A DNA stretch of 64,000 nucleotides from Pseudarthrobacter sp. NIBRBAC000502772 (GTDB lineage Bacteria > Actinomycetota > Actinomycetes > Actinomycetales > Micrococcaceae): the NCBI RefSeq assembly GCF_006517235.1, contig NZ_CP041188.1:558001-622000 (forward strand), written 5' to 3'. Within the stretch, counting starts at the first letter, position 1, and every line of letters begins with the position of its first letter. The position numbers and the translations under genes are program-made. The notes beneath the pieces are model-generated. The model did no database searches, was not told where the DNA came from, and was given only the letters and a program-made list of their open reading frames with translations. Below are positions 46,227 to 54,336 of this stretch, piece after piece.

Positions 46227-47714
46227 GTGACTTATGTAATCGGCCTCGACTGCGGGCTAACAGTGACCAAGGCCGTTGTTTTCGACGCGGCGGGAAGCGT
46301 CATTTCCCAGGCCACGGTGGCAAGTCCCCATGCGACGCCCAGGGCACACTGGGTGGAGCGGGACGCCGAGCAGCTCTGGGCAGCAGCATGCACGGCAATC
46401 CAGAGCGCCATCGCAGGCGCCGAACTAGGACCCGCCGACATCTCGGCAGTTGCCGTCACAGGCCACGGTGACGGGCTGTATCTGCTTTCCGCGGACGGAC
46501 AGCCCAGCAGGGCGGCCATATCATCAATGGATTCACGTGCGCAGCCCATCGTCGAGAGGTGGCGGGCGGCCGGGGTTCACGAGAAAGCCCTCCAACTTTC
46601 CGGACAGGTACCTTTTGCGGCTTCGCCGGCCTCCGTCCTGAAATGGCTGACCGAAAACGAGCCGGAGGTCCTTGCACGGACCCGATGGGCAGTTTCCTGC
46701 AAGGACTACATCAACGCGCGGCTAACCGGCGTTGCCGCAACGGATTTCACCGAGGCCAGCGAATCGTTCACCAACAAGGCAACCCAGCGGTATGACGACG
46801 ATATTCTCAACCTCTACGGGTTGGCAGACTACGGCCATCTGAGACCGCCCATCCACGCTTCCGATGACATCATCGGCACAGTCACCACCGCTGCAGCCGA
46901 GCTCACCGGCCTGTCTCCACTCACACCGGTCGTCGCAGGATTGCATGACGTCGATGCTTCAGCACTCGGCAGCGGAGCCCTCAGACCGGGTCAACTCGTG
47001 ATGGTCGCCGGGACCTACAGCATCAACGAGATTTTCGCCGGTGCCCCCGTCACGGACCCGGACTGGTTCGTCCGCAACGCGCCAGTGGCTGGCCGGTGGC
47101 TTAACATGGCCATCTCGCCCGCTTCCACAACCTGCCTGGAATGGTTCCTCAAAACCGGTGCGCTGAACTACGGAACCGATGCCCTCGCATCGGGCCGCTC
47201 CGTCTACGACCACGTCTCGGATGCCTACGCGAGTGTTCGCGACGACAAAGACGCACCTGTATTCCTGCCCTACCTCTACGGCAGCCCCATCGACGTCAGC
47301 GGCGACGGGGCCTTTCTCGGGCTAAAGGGCTGGCACGTGCAGGCACACCTCGTGCGGGCTGTCCTCGAAGGCATCGTCTTCAACCACCGCCATCACGTCG
47401 ATGCCCTACGCAGCCGACTGACGCCCACGGAAATCCGGCTCACCGGAGGCGCCGCCCGGGCACCCTATTGGGTCCAACTCTTCGCAGATGCTCTAAACGC
47501 CCCCGTGCTCGGCGTCCAGACCGAACAGACAGGCGCCCTCGGGGCAGCCCTCTGTGCCCTCAGCGGCATTGGGATCTTCCCGTCGCTGGAATCAGCCATG
47601 GACTCCATCACGACCGAATGCGTCCCCTATGAACCGGATCCGGGACGCGCGGATCGGCTTGAAACACAGTACAACCGGTACAGGAAGTATGCACTCACCT
47701 TGAGTAGCCGCTGA
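46227..47714 (+). CDS. FGGY-family carbohydrate kinase (erythritol/xylulose-kinase-like)
   Basis: This 495-residue kinase has the N-terminal phosphate motif VIGLDCGLTVTKAVVFD, the catalytic aspartate in GLHDVDASALGSGA, and the adenosine-binding IRLTGGAARAPYWVQLFAD. It starts at GTG 46227 with AAGGA upstream. The FGGY family includes glycerol, xylulose, ribulose and erythritol kinases. Coupled to the GlpD-like gene 34 bases upstream, it resembles the EryA-EryB pair; glycerol kinase is less likely because the sequence lacks obvious GlpK features. Substrate unproven. Confidence 0.88.
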   Translation: MTYVIGLDCGLTVTKAVVFDAAGSVISQATVASPHATPRAHWVERDAEQLWAAACTAIQSAIAGAELGPADISAVAVTGHGDGLYLLSADGQPSRAAISSMDSRAQPIVERWRAAGVHEKALQLSGQVPFAASPASVLKWLTENEPEVLARTRWAVSCKDYINARLTGVAATDFTEASESFTNKATQRYDDDILNLYGLADYGHLRPPIHASDDIIGTVTTAAAELTGLSPLTPVVAGLHDVDASALGSGALRPGQLVMVAGTYSINEIFAGAPVTDPDWFVRNAPVAGRWLNMAISPASTTCLEWFLKTGALNYGTDALASGRSVYDHVSDAYASVRDDKDAPVFLPYLYGSPIDVSGDGAFLGLKGWHVQAHLVRAVLEGIVFNHRHHVDALRSRLTPTEIRLTGGAARAPYWVQLFADALNAPVLGVQTEQTGALGAALCALSGIGIFPSLESAMDSITTECVPYEPDPGRADRLETQYNRYRKYALTLSSR

Positions 47715-48061
47715 AATACAACCACAGGACAGGACTAGCAGGACCTATCCCGCGTTCAAGGCTTCCGTCATCTGCCCGGGATTGAGGCACAGCAGCAACG
47801 TATTCCTTCGCACTCAGGGCCGGATGCGCCATCGATCCCTGAAATGTAAGTCATATAGAAAATGGTTCATGTCCCAGATCTCCCCCTCCGGCGCGAAGGA
47901 GCCCGCCGTCGTCATCAAGGGCCTCGAAGATCCGTAGCTTCGGGCCGTATCGACATGATCGCCACGGACGGCAGCGTCCTCTGGCTCAGCCAGGACGGAG
48001 GACACGGACGCGCCCTATTTCTTCACGGGTTCCCGTCTGAAGTATGGGACAGCGATCTGCA
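47715..48061. other. Gap with degraded coding remnants
   Basis: This stretch holds short plus-strand pieces (ATGTCCCAG from 47871 and ATGATCGCC from 47956, the latter reading DGSVLWLSQDGGHGRALF). These look like broken parts of an unidentified gene, because the frames are cut by stops within 25-50 codons. No terminator with a U-tract was found after the kinase gene. Confidence 0.35.
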
Positions 48062-49087
48062 TTACGGCAAGTCGCGCCGCGTCTGCCGGGGTTCACGGAT
48101 GCACAACGCGAGGATGACTCCGGCGGCGACGCCAACGAGAGTTTCCAGAGCACGGTCTGCTATGAGCCTGGCGGGGTCCGAAGGGTTGGCGAGGAGTGTC
48201 ATCATCAGGATCAGGGGAGTGAAGAAGACCAGCGCGAGGCCGTATTGCCGTGCCATGAACAATTCAGTGGGAAACTGCAGCACGATCACCACGAGGGCCA
48301 GCACCGTGACGGAGGGTTGCAGCAGCAGGATCAGGGCGGTGCCCCCGACACCCGCTAGTGTTCCGATGACGCCGTGGACGCCGCGTTGGATGCGTCCCCT
48401 GAGCGTCTCGGCGGCCAGCGGAACGGCGGCCGCGGCCATCGCCCAATAGTGGTGGCCTATCCCCATCAGAAGTCCCGCGCTACCGGCGGCGCCGACAGCC
48501 AGGAGATAGCGGAGCGCGTGGATTCGGGCGGCGGGGGAATCAGCGGGGGCGACGGCACGGGAGGCTCCTGGCTGCCAGGCACGGACCCCAATCCAGCCTG
48601 CGAAACCGATCAGTACGGAGAAGCCGGCAGAACCGAGGCAGATCAACGTGGCGCACCACCAAGGAACGGCCAGCGGCACAGAGGCGCAGGCGCCGAGGGC
48701 GAAAATTGCGAAGAAGGGACCCGCGGGTTTGAGCCGGATTTTGTCGGCGACGACGGACCCCGCGGCTGCGAGGACAGCCGCGGTGGCAACCAGCGCCCAC
48801 GGTCGGACGTCTATGGCGGCGAGGCTGATGCCTATCGTGACTCCGGCCACGAGCATAGCGGCGGCCTGGGCCTGGTGAATCACCCGTAGCTGGTGAGGTT
48901 CGTCCCTTCCATACCTGCCGGCGAAGGCTCCGAAGGCAGCGTAGATGATCAGGTCCGGCCGGCCACCGACCAGAAGTGCCAGGGCCGGGACCCCGCCACT
49001 GATCGCGAGGCGCAATGCGGCCCGATGGTCGCTTCGTGCCGGGCCGAGCGTCAACAGTGCGCGGAATGCGCGGGGAACGAGGGGCAT
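48062..49087 (-). CDS. FUSC family membrane protein
   Basis: This 341-residue membrane protein has two sets of hydrophobic helices, separated by a hydrophilic loop near residue 170. The motif RLAISGGVPALALLVGGRPDLIIYAAFGAFAGRYG resembles the FUSC/aromatic-acid-exporter fold. Family members export aromatic acids or similar compounds, or are of unknown role. No partner gene is adjacent. It is downstream of the repeat-peptide region on the same strand. Confidence 0.8.
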   Translation of the reverse strand: MPLVPRAFRALLTLGPARSDHRAALRLAISGGVPALALLVGGRPDLIIYAAFGAFAGRYGRDEPHQLRVIHQAQAAAMLVAGVTIGISLAAIDVRPWALVATAAVLAAAGSVVADKIRLKPAGPFFAIFALGACASVPLAVPWWCATLICLGSAGFSVLIGFAGWIGVRAWQPGASRAVAPADSPAARIHALRYLLAVGAAGSAGLLMGIGHHYWAMAAAAVPLAAETLRGRIQRGVHGVIGTLAGVGGTALILLLQPSVTVLALVVIVLQFPTELFMARQYGLALVFFTPLILMMTLLANPSDPARLIADRALETLVGVAAGVILALCIREPRQTRRDLP

Positions 49088-49525
49088 GTCGTTATCACCG
49101 CCGGTGGTTGAGGGGTCGTGGGTCTGGCAGCGATGGCAGCAGCACCGACGTTAAGGCCGGATCGACTCCGCGACCATGGCCGTGCCACGGAGACGGGGCA
49201 CACCGACCTTCGATGCGGGTCGGTGCCGAATAACGGGTAGGAAGATATCGATCTTCATTGGATCGTGCAGATGACCGGTCCAGGACTTCGTCGATCCGCC
49301 TCGGGAGCTCCGCCGCAGAAGCAGATGTCCGGCTCCCTGCAGGCCCAGCGGAACATTCCCGCGTCGGCCCTTGCCGCCTGCTGATGTTGCTGCGGCGCTT
49401 GGACGGGCTCGATTCGGGCGCCGCGCCGGTTGGTGCGCTGTGGTGTCTGCGACCCTGTTGGGGCCATCTTCCCAGCCCCGGCAGTTGCATTGTGGCGCCT
49501 TGGCGGGGAGCGTCCTGCCGGTGTT
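49088..49525 (-). other. Gap with overlapping short frames downstream of the repeat-peptide gene
   Basis: The minus strand has a Pro/Arg-rich frame ending ...DRRSPGPVICTIQ at 49257. Its stop overlaps (ATGA) the start of a 35-codon frame beginning MKIDIFLPVIRHRP. Overlap of this kind suggests translation, but neither product is recognisable and both could be chance. No RNA gene seen. Confidence 0.3.
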
Positions 49526-49831
49526 TTAGCGGCCGCCGCGGTCTGTGTTTGTGTAGCTGCCGGGACGCCCGAAGCCGGGGACCCTGCCCAGGGGAGCATC
49601 GATGTCGGTGTAGCTGCCAGGACGGACGGTGGCGGTCTGTGGACGGGTGAGGGTATCCGCGTCGGTGTAGCGGCCAGGTCGGACGGCGTGGCTAGCCCCA
49701 CTTCGTGTGAGCGTATCAATGTCGGTGTAGCTGCCGACGGCTGCGTAGCGGGCTGTCTGCGGAGTTTCAGCCGTCCAGCCAGTGGTGGAATGGCTCCGGT
49801 TGGTCGTGCGATTGCGGTTCTGGGTTGTCAT
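49526..49831 (-). CDS. Repeat peptide with four PG-x-YTDxD cores
   Basis: This 101-residue protein has a Thr/Asn/Arg-rich first 30 residues. Four regular units follow: GSYTDID (33-39), GRYTDAD (53-59), GSYTDID (72-78) and GSYTNTD (91-97), spaced 20, 19 and 19 residues. The last three units follow R-P; L-T-R follows two of them. A GGAG box five bases before ATG 49831 supports translation. The gene follows the formate dehydrogenase gene after a 75-base gap on the same strand. There is no signal peptide, membrane segment or cysteine. The same motif ends the 52-residue peptide at 44 kb. Function unknown. Confidence 0.65.
   Translation of the reverse strand: MTTQNRNRTTNRSHSTTGWTAETPQTARYAAVGSYTDIDTLTRSGASHAVRPGRYTDADTLTRPQTATVRPGSYTDIDAPLGRVPGFGRPGSYTNTDRGGR
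49541..49735 (-). repeat. Four coding repeats of the YTDxD unit
   Basis: Units lie at 49715-49735, 49655-49675, 49598-49618 and 49541-49561. At DNA level the shared plus-strand core is GTCGGTGTAGC(T/G)GCC in the first three and GTGTAGCTGCC in the fourth. The spacers between them differ, so the motif is conserved more than the spacer. Confidence 0.75.
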
Positions 49832-49906
49832 GAGGTCTCCAACGGTAGGAGGGGTGGTTGGCGGGCCGGGACGCTGGCGCCCCGGCCCGTCACTGTCGGG
49901 TAGATG

Positions 49907-51082
49907 TCAGGAGTTGCCGGCGTCTTGGCTGGCGGTGTAGGCGACAGCGCCGGCTCCGGCGAGCTTGCCGCCGTCAACGATGAGGTATTCGTCGCGGATC
50001 GGTTTCCCGTCCAGCCAAGCCTCCAAGATTTCCCGGGTTCCGGCGGCATAGCGGGCCTGCGCCGAGAGGGTGGTGCCGGAGACGTGCGGGGTCATGCCGT
50101 TATAGGGCATGGTCCGCCACGGGTGATCGGCTGCCGGGGGCTGCGGGTACCAGACGTCGCCCGCATAGCCGGCCAGCTGGCCCGATTCCAGGGCGGCCAC
50201 GACAGCGTCGCGGTCGACGATCTGGGCACGGGCGGTGTTGACGATGTAGGAGCCCCTGCGCATGCTACCGATGAGTTCTTCGTTGAAGAGGTTCCGGGTT
50301 TCCGGGTGCAGCGGTGCGTGGATCGAGACAACGTCCACTGCCCGGGCCAGTGAGCGGGCGTCCGGGTGGAAGGTCAATCCCAGTTCCTGCTCCAGCTCCG
50401 GGGATAGCCGGCGTTTGTCGGTGTAGTGCAGCCTGACATCGAACGGCGCCAGACGGCGCAGTACTGCCTGTCCGATGCGGCCGGCAGCGATGACGCCAAC
50501 GTCCATGCCCTCAATGTCGTAGGCGTGGGAGACACAGTCGGCGATGTTCCAGCCTCCCTGGGCCGCCCACTGGTGGGAGGGAAGGTAGTTCCGGACCAGT
50601 GCCAGGATCTGCATGACGGCATGCTCGGCGACGCTGATGCTGTTGCTGTAGGTCTCTTCGGCGACGGTGATGTCGCGGGCGATAGCGGCGTCCAGGTCGA
50701 CGTGGTCCGAGCCGATGCCGGCGGTGAGCGCGAGCTTTAGCTTGGGTGCGCGGGCAATGCGCTCGGCGGTCAGGTAGGCGGGCCAGAACGGCTGCGAGAT
50801 CACCACGTCTGCATCGGCAAGTTCACGGTCGAAGATGGAGTCGGGGCCCTCTTTGTCCGAGGTGACGACCAGGGTGTGGCCGCGTTCCTCCAAGAATTTG
50901 CGCAGCCCCAGCTCACCGGAAACGCAGCCGACCAGGTCGCCGGGACGGAAGTCCAGGCTGCTGGGGGTGGGCAGCGTCTGGCCGCCGGGATAGGAATTCA
51001 GGACGGGGATAGTGTCCCGGGCGTACTCCGGCGGGAAGCCGTCGATGGGATCCGGGTACAGAACGCAAACGATCTTTGCCAT
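49907..51082 (-). CDS. fdh: NAD-dependent formate dehydrogenase (D-2-hydroxyacid dehydrogenase family)
   Basis: This 391-residue enzyme has the formate-dehydrogenase features: SYPGGQTLPTPSSLDF at the N-terminus, QPFWPAYLT, NSISVAEHAVMQIL, GVIAAGRIGQAVLRRL for NAD, and the catalytic histidine in NGMTPHVSGTTLSAQARY. It oxidises formate to CO2 with NAD+, in the cytoplasm. It is complete and lies between a LysR gene on the same strand and the repeat-peptide gene. It may serve formate or C1 detoxification; the trigger is not visible. Confidence 0.95.
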   Translation of the reverse strand: MAKIVCVLYPDPIDGFPPEYARDTIPVLNSYPGGQTLPTPSSLDFRPGDLVGCVSGELGLRKFLEERGHTLVVTSDKEGPDSIFDRELADADVVISQPFWPAYLTAERIARAPKLKLALTAGIGSDHVDLDAAIARDITVAEETYSNSISVAEHAVMQILALVRNYLPSHQWAAQGGWNIADCVSHAYDIEGMDVGVIAAGRIGQAVLRRLAPFDVRLHYTDKRRLSPELEQELGLTFHPDARSLARAVDVVSIHAPLHPETRNLFNEELIGSMRRGSYIVNTARAQIVDRDAVVAALESGQLAGYAGDVWYPQPPAADHPWRTMPYNGMTPHVSGTTLSAQARYAAGTREILEAWLDGKPIRDEYLIVDGGKLAGAGAVAYTASQDAGNS

Positions 51083-51206
51083 TTTTCCTCCTATGGATGG
51101 ACGCCGTGCTCCGGGCTTTACCGGATCATCTGCGCCTGATATCCACTTTCCGCCTCATGCGTCATAGGCGTCAAAGAAGGAAAAACGATGAAGCAATAGG
51201 TAGCGC

Positions 51207-52127
51207 CTATTGCTCCTGCTCGCGGGGGAGATGCTCGAGGAAAGTGAGGTCTGTTAATTCGTTGGCGGCGGCAAGGGCGCGGGCCATGACGGAGCCCGGT
51301 TCCCGGGCCAGGGTGACAAGCCCGACCGGTACAGCGCGCTCCGGCTCCGTCAGTGGCATCGCACGCATCCCTGCTGGGACGCCGAAGACGTGAAGCCAAG
51401 CGGACGGCACGATGGTCGCCCAGGACCCCGTCTTCACCTGCGCGAAGAGTGATGACACCGAGTCCGTTTCTACCCTCGGTGAAGGCATCACACCTACTTC
51501 GGCAAACACGTCATCGAGACGTCGCCTGCCCTGCATCACTGGATCCAGCAAGCAGAGCGGAAGGGCAGCAGCAGCCGCCCACGTTGCCGACTGGGCCACA
51601 GTCCCCGCGCCGGCGGCCGTCAGCAGGACGTACTTCTCCATGTAAAGGTGGGCCACCTGGAAGTCCTCGGGGATGGGATCCTGGATGTAAGTGATGCCGG
51701 CATCGATCTCGTAATTCTGCAACTGCCGGAGAACGTCCTCGGATTTCAGGTCAGACACTACGTGCACCTGCGCCATGGGGTGCATCGCGCAGAACGGAGC
51801 TGTGAGCAGGGACACCGCGATCGAGGCCGTGGGCACGGAGCCAAAGCGAAGCCGCCCGCTGAGCCCGGCGCGCATCGCGCCGATCTCCTCTCTCAGTCCG
51901 TCACGGTCCGCGAGGATCCTTCGTGCCCAGACCACAATCTGCTGCCCTTCGGCTGTGAGGCCCTCAAACTTGTTGCCCCTATGGATCAAGGGAACGTCCA
52001 GCTCGGCCTCCAGCTTCCGGATCCCTTCCGACAACGCCGGCTGGGAAACCGAACAGGACTGGGCGGCGCGCACGAAGTGACGCTCGCGGGCCAGAGCGAC
52101 CATGTACTCAAGTTGACGGAAGAACAT
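51207..52127 (-). CDS. LysR family transcriptional regulator
   Basis: This 306-residue LysR regulator has an N-terminal HTH (FFRQLEYMVALARERHFVRA with CSVSQPALSEGIRKLEAEL) and the usual effector domain. Its gene is 124 bases upstream of fdh on the same strand. A role in controlling fdh is reasonable, though LysR regulators more often are divergent from their target. The ligand is unknown. Confidence 0.9.
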   Translation of the reverse strand: MFFRQLEYMVALARERHFVRAAQSCSVSQPALSEGIRKLEAELDVPLIHRGNKFEGLTAEGQQIVVWARRILADRDGLREEIGAMRAGLSGRLRFGSVPTASIAVSLLTAPFCAMHPMAQVHVVSDLKSEDVLRQLQNYEIDAGITYIQDPIPEDFQVAHLYMEKYVLLTAAGAGTVAQSATWAAAAALPLCLLDPVMQGRRRLDDVFAEVGVMPSPRVETDSVSSLFAQVKTGSWATIVPSAWLHVFGVPAGMRAMPLTEPERAVPVGLVTLAREPGSVMARALAAANELTDLTFLEHLPREQEQ

Positions 52128-52822
52128 AAGATCGGTTTACAGCACCCTCCCGCGAGGGCGCCAATCGTCTTTGAGACGTGGCGCGCGAAGTACCGGGCTC
52201 ACCGCAGCCGTCATAAGGCAAAACGCCAAGGCCGCGGCTAAACATCAACCGAGTCGGCCCCACGGACGAGCTGCCGGGAATGGACCTTCGGCCTCCGGGA
52301 GTGCTCCGACGTGGCGGCTGCGGATGGCGACCACGTCGCCCACCTTGGGTGAACCCCTGTCCCCGTTGGTCCCGGTCCGGGGTGAGTGCGAACAGTGTGC
52401 CCGTGAAGAGTGCGAACCCGTCCGGTACTGATGGTGCTTGTCCGAAGATCGCCGCCACCAGCCTTTTGCAAAGAGGCGGCTGATTCTTGCCTTGAACTGG
52501 ATTGATGGTGAAAGGTGGTCGCGCGTATGTGGCGTCGGGCGCGAAGGCAGCAGCTGTTGCCGTTGTGAAACCTCAGGGCGGGACTCCATACCTGCGTACC
52601 CACGCCGATGGTATGTGGAATAACAACCTCCTCTCATTGCCGCGCTTCTGATTAGCGTTCAACAAATCCGTGGTCACGGAAACCCTGCAGGGCATTCGTG
52701 ACCACGATTTGGACGTAGCAACGTGCCGCGCCATGCCTAGCCCCTCGGTCGGTCGACAAAGTCATCATTATTGGCTAAAAGTCAGGCTAGTGACTAGCCG
52801 AGTTTCAGGCTATATTTGAACC
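52128..52822. other. Longest gene-poor stretch, no confident gene
   Basis: The 695 bases hold a minus-strand frame around 52400-52590 whose middle (VAAIFGQAPSVPDGFALFTG) looks protein-like. An upstream TGA interrupts it, its C-terminal part is Arg/Pro-rich, and it matches no family I know. It may be a decayed gene. The 3' end contains the antitoxin promoter and operator. Confidence 0.35.
52785..52799. promoter_or_regulatory. Operator candidate of the RelBE-type pair
   Basis: GGCTAGT-G-ACTAGCC is a perfect inverted repeat. TATATT at 52811-52816 could be a -10 box giving a near-leaderless antitoxin mRNA (ATG 52823). Phd/YefM antitoxins autoregulate through such palindromes. Confidence 0.55.
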
Positions 52823-53098
52823 ATGAGAACGGTACCGCTCAGCGAAGCCAAGGACAAGCTTTCCGCGCTTGTAGAGGAAGCGGACAAGACGCATGAGATC
52901 ATCCAGATCACGCGTCATGGGCACCCCTCGGCCGTGTTGATGTCCGCCGACGACCTGGAGTCCCTGCAGGAAACGGTCCACTGGCTGTCGCAGCCTGGCA
53001 TCCGCGAAGACCTGGACCAGGCGCGACGCGATATCGCCGAAGGCAACACGGTCAGCGGCGATGACCTGCGCCGTGAATTCGGACTGCCGCCGAGGTGA
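52823..53098 (+). CDS. Phd/YefM-type antitoxin
   Basis: This 91-residue antitoxin has the N-terminal Phd fold (VPLSEAKDKLSALVEEADKTH, ITRHGHPSAVLMSADDLESL) and a C-terminal toxin-binding tail (RRDIAEGNTVSGDDLRRE). It overlaps the toxin gene by four bases and has a palindromic operator candidate directly upstream. Confidence 0.92.
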   Translation: MRTVPLSEAKDKLSALVEEADKTHEIIQITRHGHPSAVLMSADDLESLQETVHWLSQPGIREDLDQARRDIAEGNTVSGDDLRREFGLPPR

Positions 53099-53388
53099 CC
53101 GAGGATCCATCCAACGAGCAAAGGCCCTGGAAGATCGAAGTCACCAGCCCTGCACTGAAGGGATTTCGTCGGCTGCCGGAGAAGGCCGCCGCCGCAATCG
53201 TCGAATTCATCACCGGTGTCCTGGCCGATAATCCCCGCCGGCTCAGCAAGCCCCTCACCAATGAACTCCTCGGCCTGCGCACGGCACGCCGAGGTGACTA
53301 CCGCGTGTTGTTCACCCTCGATATCGAAGGGCACACCTTATACGTCCATCGCATCGAACACCGTGCGGACGTCTACAAGCGGCGTTAG
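53095..53388 (+). CDS. relE: RelE/ParE-family toxin
   Basis: This 97-residue toxin has the RelE pattern: VTSPALKGFRRLPEKAAAA, LLGLRTARRGDYRVLF and the C-terminal HRIEHRADVYKRR. It starts at GTG 53095 (GTGA overlap). It is complete and paired with its own antitoxin, independently of the pair at 26 kb. Confidence 0.92.
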   Translation: MTEDPSNEQRPWKIEVTSPALKGFRRLPEKAAAAIVEFITGVLADNPRRLSKPLTNELLGLRTARRGDYRVLFTLDIEGHTLYVHRIEHRADVYKRR

Positions 53389-53622
53389 CCGATTTCTTCG
53401 AAGTTGTGCCATTTGGGCGCCTCTCCCCCAGCTCAGGCTGACGAAACGTCCGTTATCGTTCGAAAGGGCTTGCGTTAGGTGAGCAGAGCGTGCTGTCCGT
53501 TCGATGGCGGGACCATGGGACTCGTTGCCAGGTCACTGTGGACATCGACGTGTCCATCAGAGTCGGATCAACGTTGACAGAAGGCCGGCAGATCAGCTGG
53601 TGTCGCTCCTTAGGACAGGCGC

Positions 53623-54327
53623 TTACCCCGTCCGCTCCACCGCCGCCAGGATCGCCTGGCCCAACTCCACAGGTTTGGTGAACTGGGGCCAATGGCCGGT
53701 GGGGAGGTCCACGTACTCGACGTCGCGGATGCGGGCCAGTTCGGCGGTGAAGGGATGGCCGGCGTCGATCCATTCGGTGAGGAGCGACGACGGGAACTGG
53801 CACGCGATCACAGTCGCCGGAACGTCGTACCTGCGGACGTCATGCAGCCGTTGCCGGCCATGCGCAACGCCCCTGGGCTCGGGGATGGCGCGCGCCCGGA
53901 ACGACGCGCGCAACTCATCGGTGAGGTCCACCAGATCGGCGTCATCGAAGCCATCCCACGGCGGCAGCGGCACGTCGTCGCCCTCGGTGGGCAGCCCGTC
54001 ATTGATGACGCCGCCCTCGCCCAGGGGTCCGCTGTCCACGTAAATATTCCGGGCGACGCGGTCCGGCCGTGCGTCCGCCACCCCGTGGATCACCGCGCCA
54101 CCACCGGAGTGCCCCACCAGCACCACCTTCCCCTCGAGGCCATCTACAAAATTTACGACGGCGGCGATGTGGTCTTTCAGAGTGATGCCGCCACGCCGTG
54201 CGTCCACAGATTCCAGGCCGGGAAGAGTCAGGGGATGGGTTGTGTGCCCCGCCGCCTCCAGGGCAGGCGTCACCTTCTCCCACGACGACGCGTCCAACCA
54301 GAAACCGGGTACCAGGATGATGTCCAT
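53623..54327 (-). CDS. Alpha/beta hydrolase family protein
   Basis: This 234-residue alpha/beta hydrolase (RsbQ/salicylate-esterase-like) has the nucleophile elbow VLVGHSGGGAVIHG, an oxyanion-type ILVPGFWLDASSW opening and the catalytic histidine in DLPTGHWPQFTKP. It is probably a cytoplasmic esterase; the substrate is unknown. The 3' end is present as a decayed copy at 26941-27027. Confidence 0.88.
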   Translation of the reverse strand: MDIILVPGFWLDASSWEKVTPALEAAGHTTHPLTLPGLESVDARRGGITLKDHIAAVVNFVDGLEGKVVLVGHSGGGAVIHGVADARPDRVARNIYVDSGPLGEGGVINDGLPTEGDDVPLPPWDGFDDADLVDLTDELRASFRARAIPEPRGVAHGRQRLHDVRRYDVPATVIACQFPSSLLTEWIDAGHPFTAELARIRDVEYVDLPTGHWPQFTKPVELGQAILAAVERTG

Positions 54328-54336
54328 GACGGAACC

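Noticed and set aside
49541..49735. CRISPR array or tandem DNA repeat
   Set aside because: The short repeats are in frame, encode a conserved heptad with variable third positions, and lack CRISPR-like repeat length, spacer uniformity and cas genes.
49541..49735. EF-hand or RTX calcium repeats
   Set aside because: The units have only two acidic residues each and lack the D-x-D-x-D-G loop of EF-hands and the GGxGxD of RTX.
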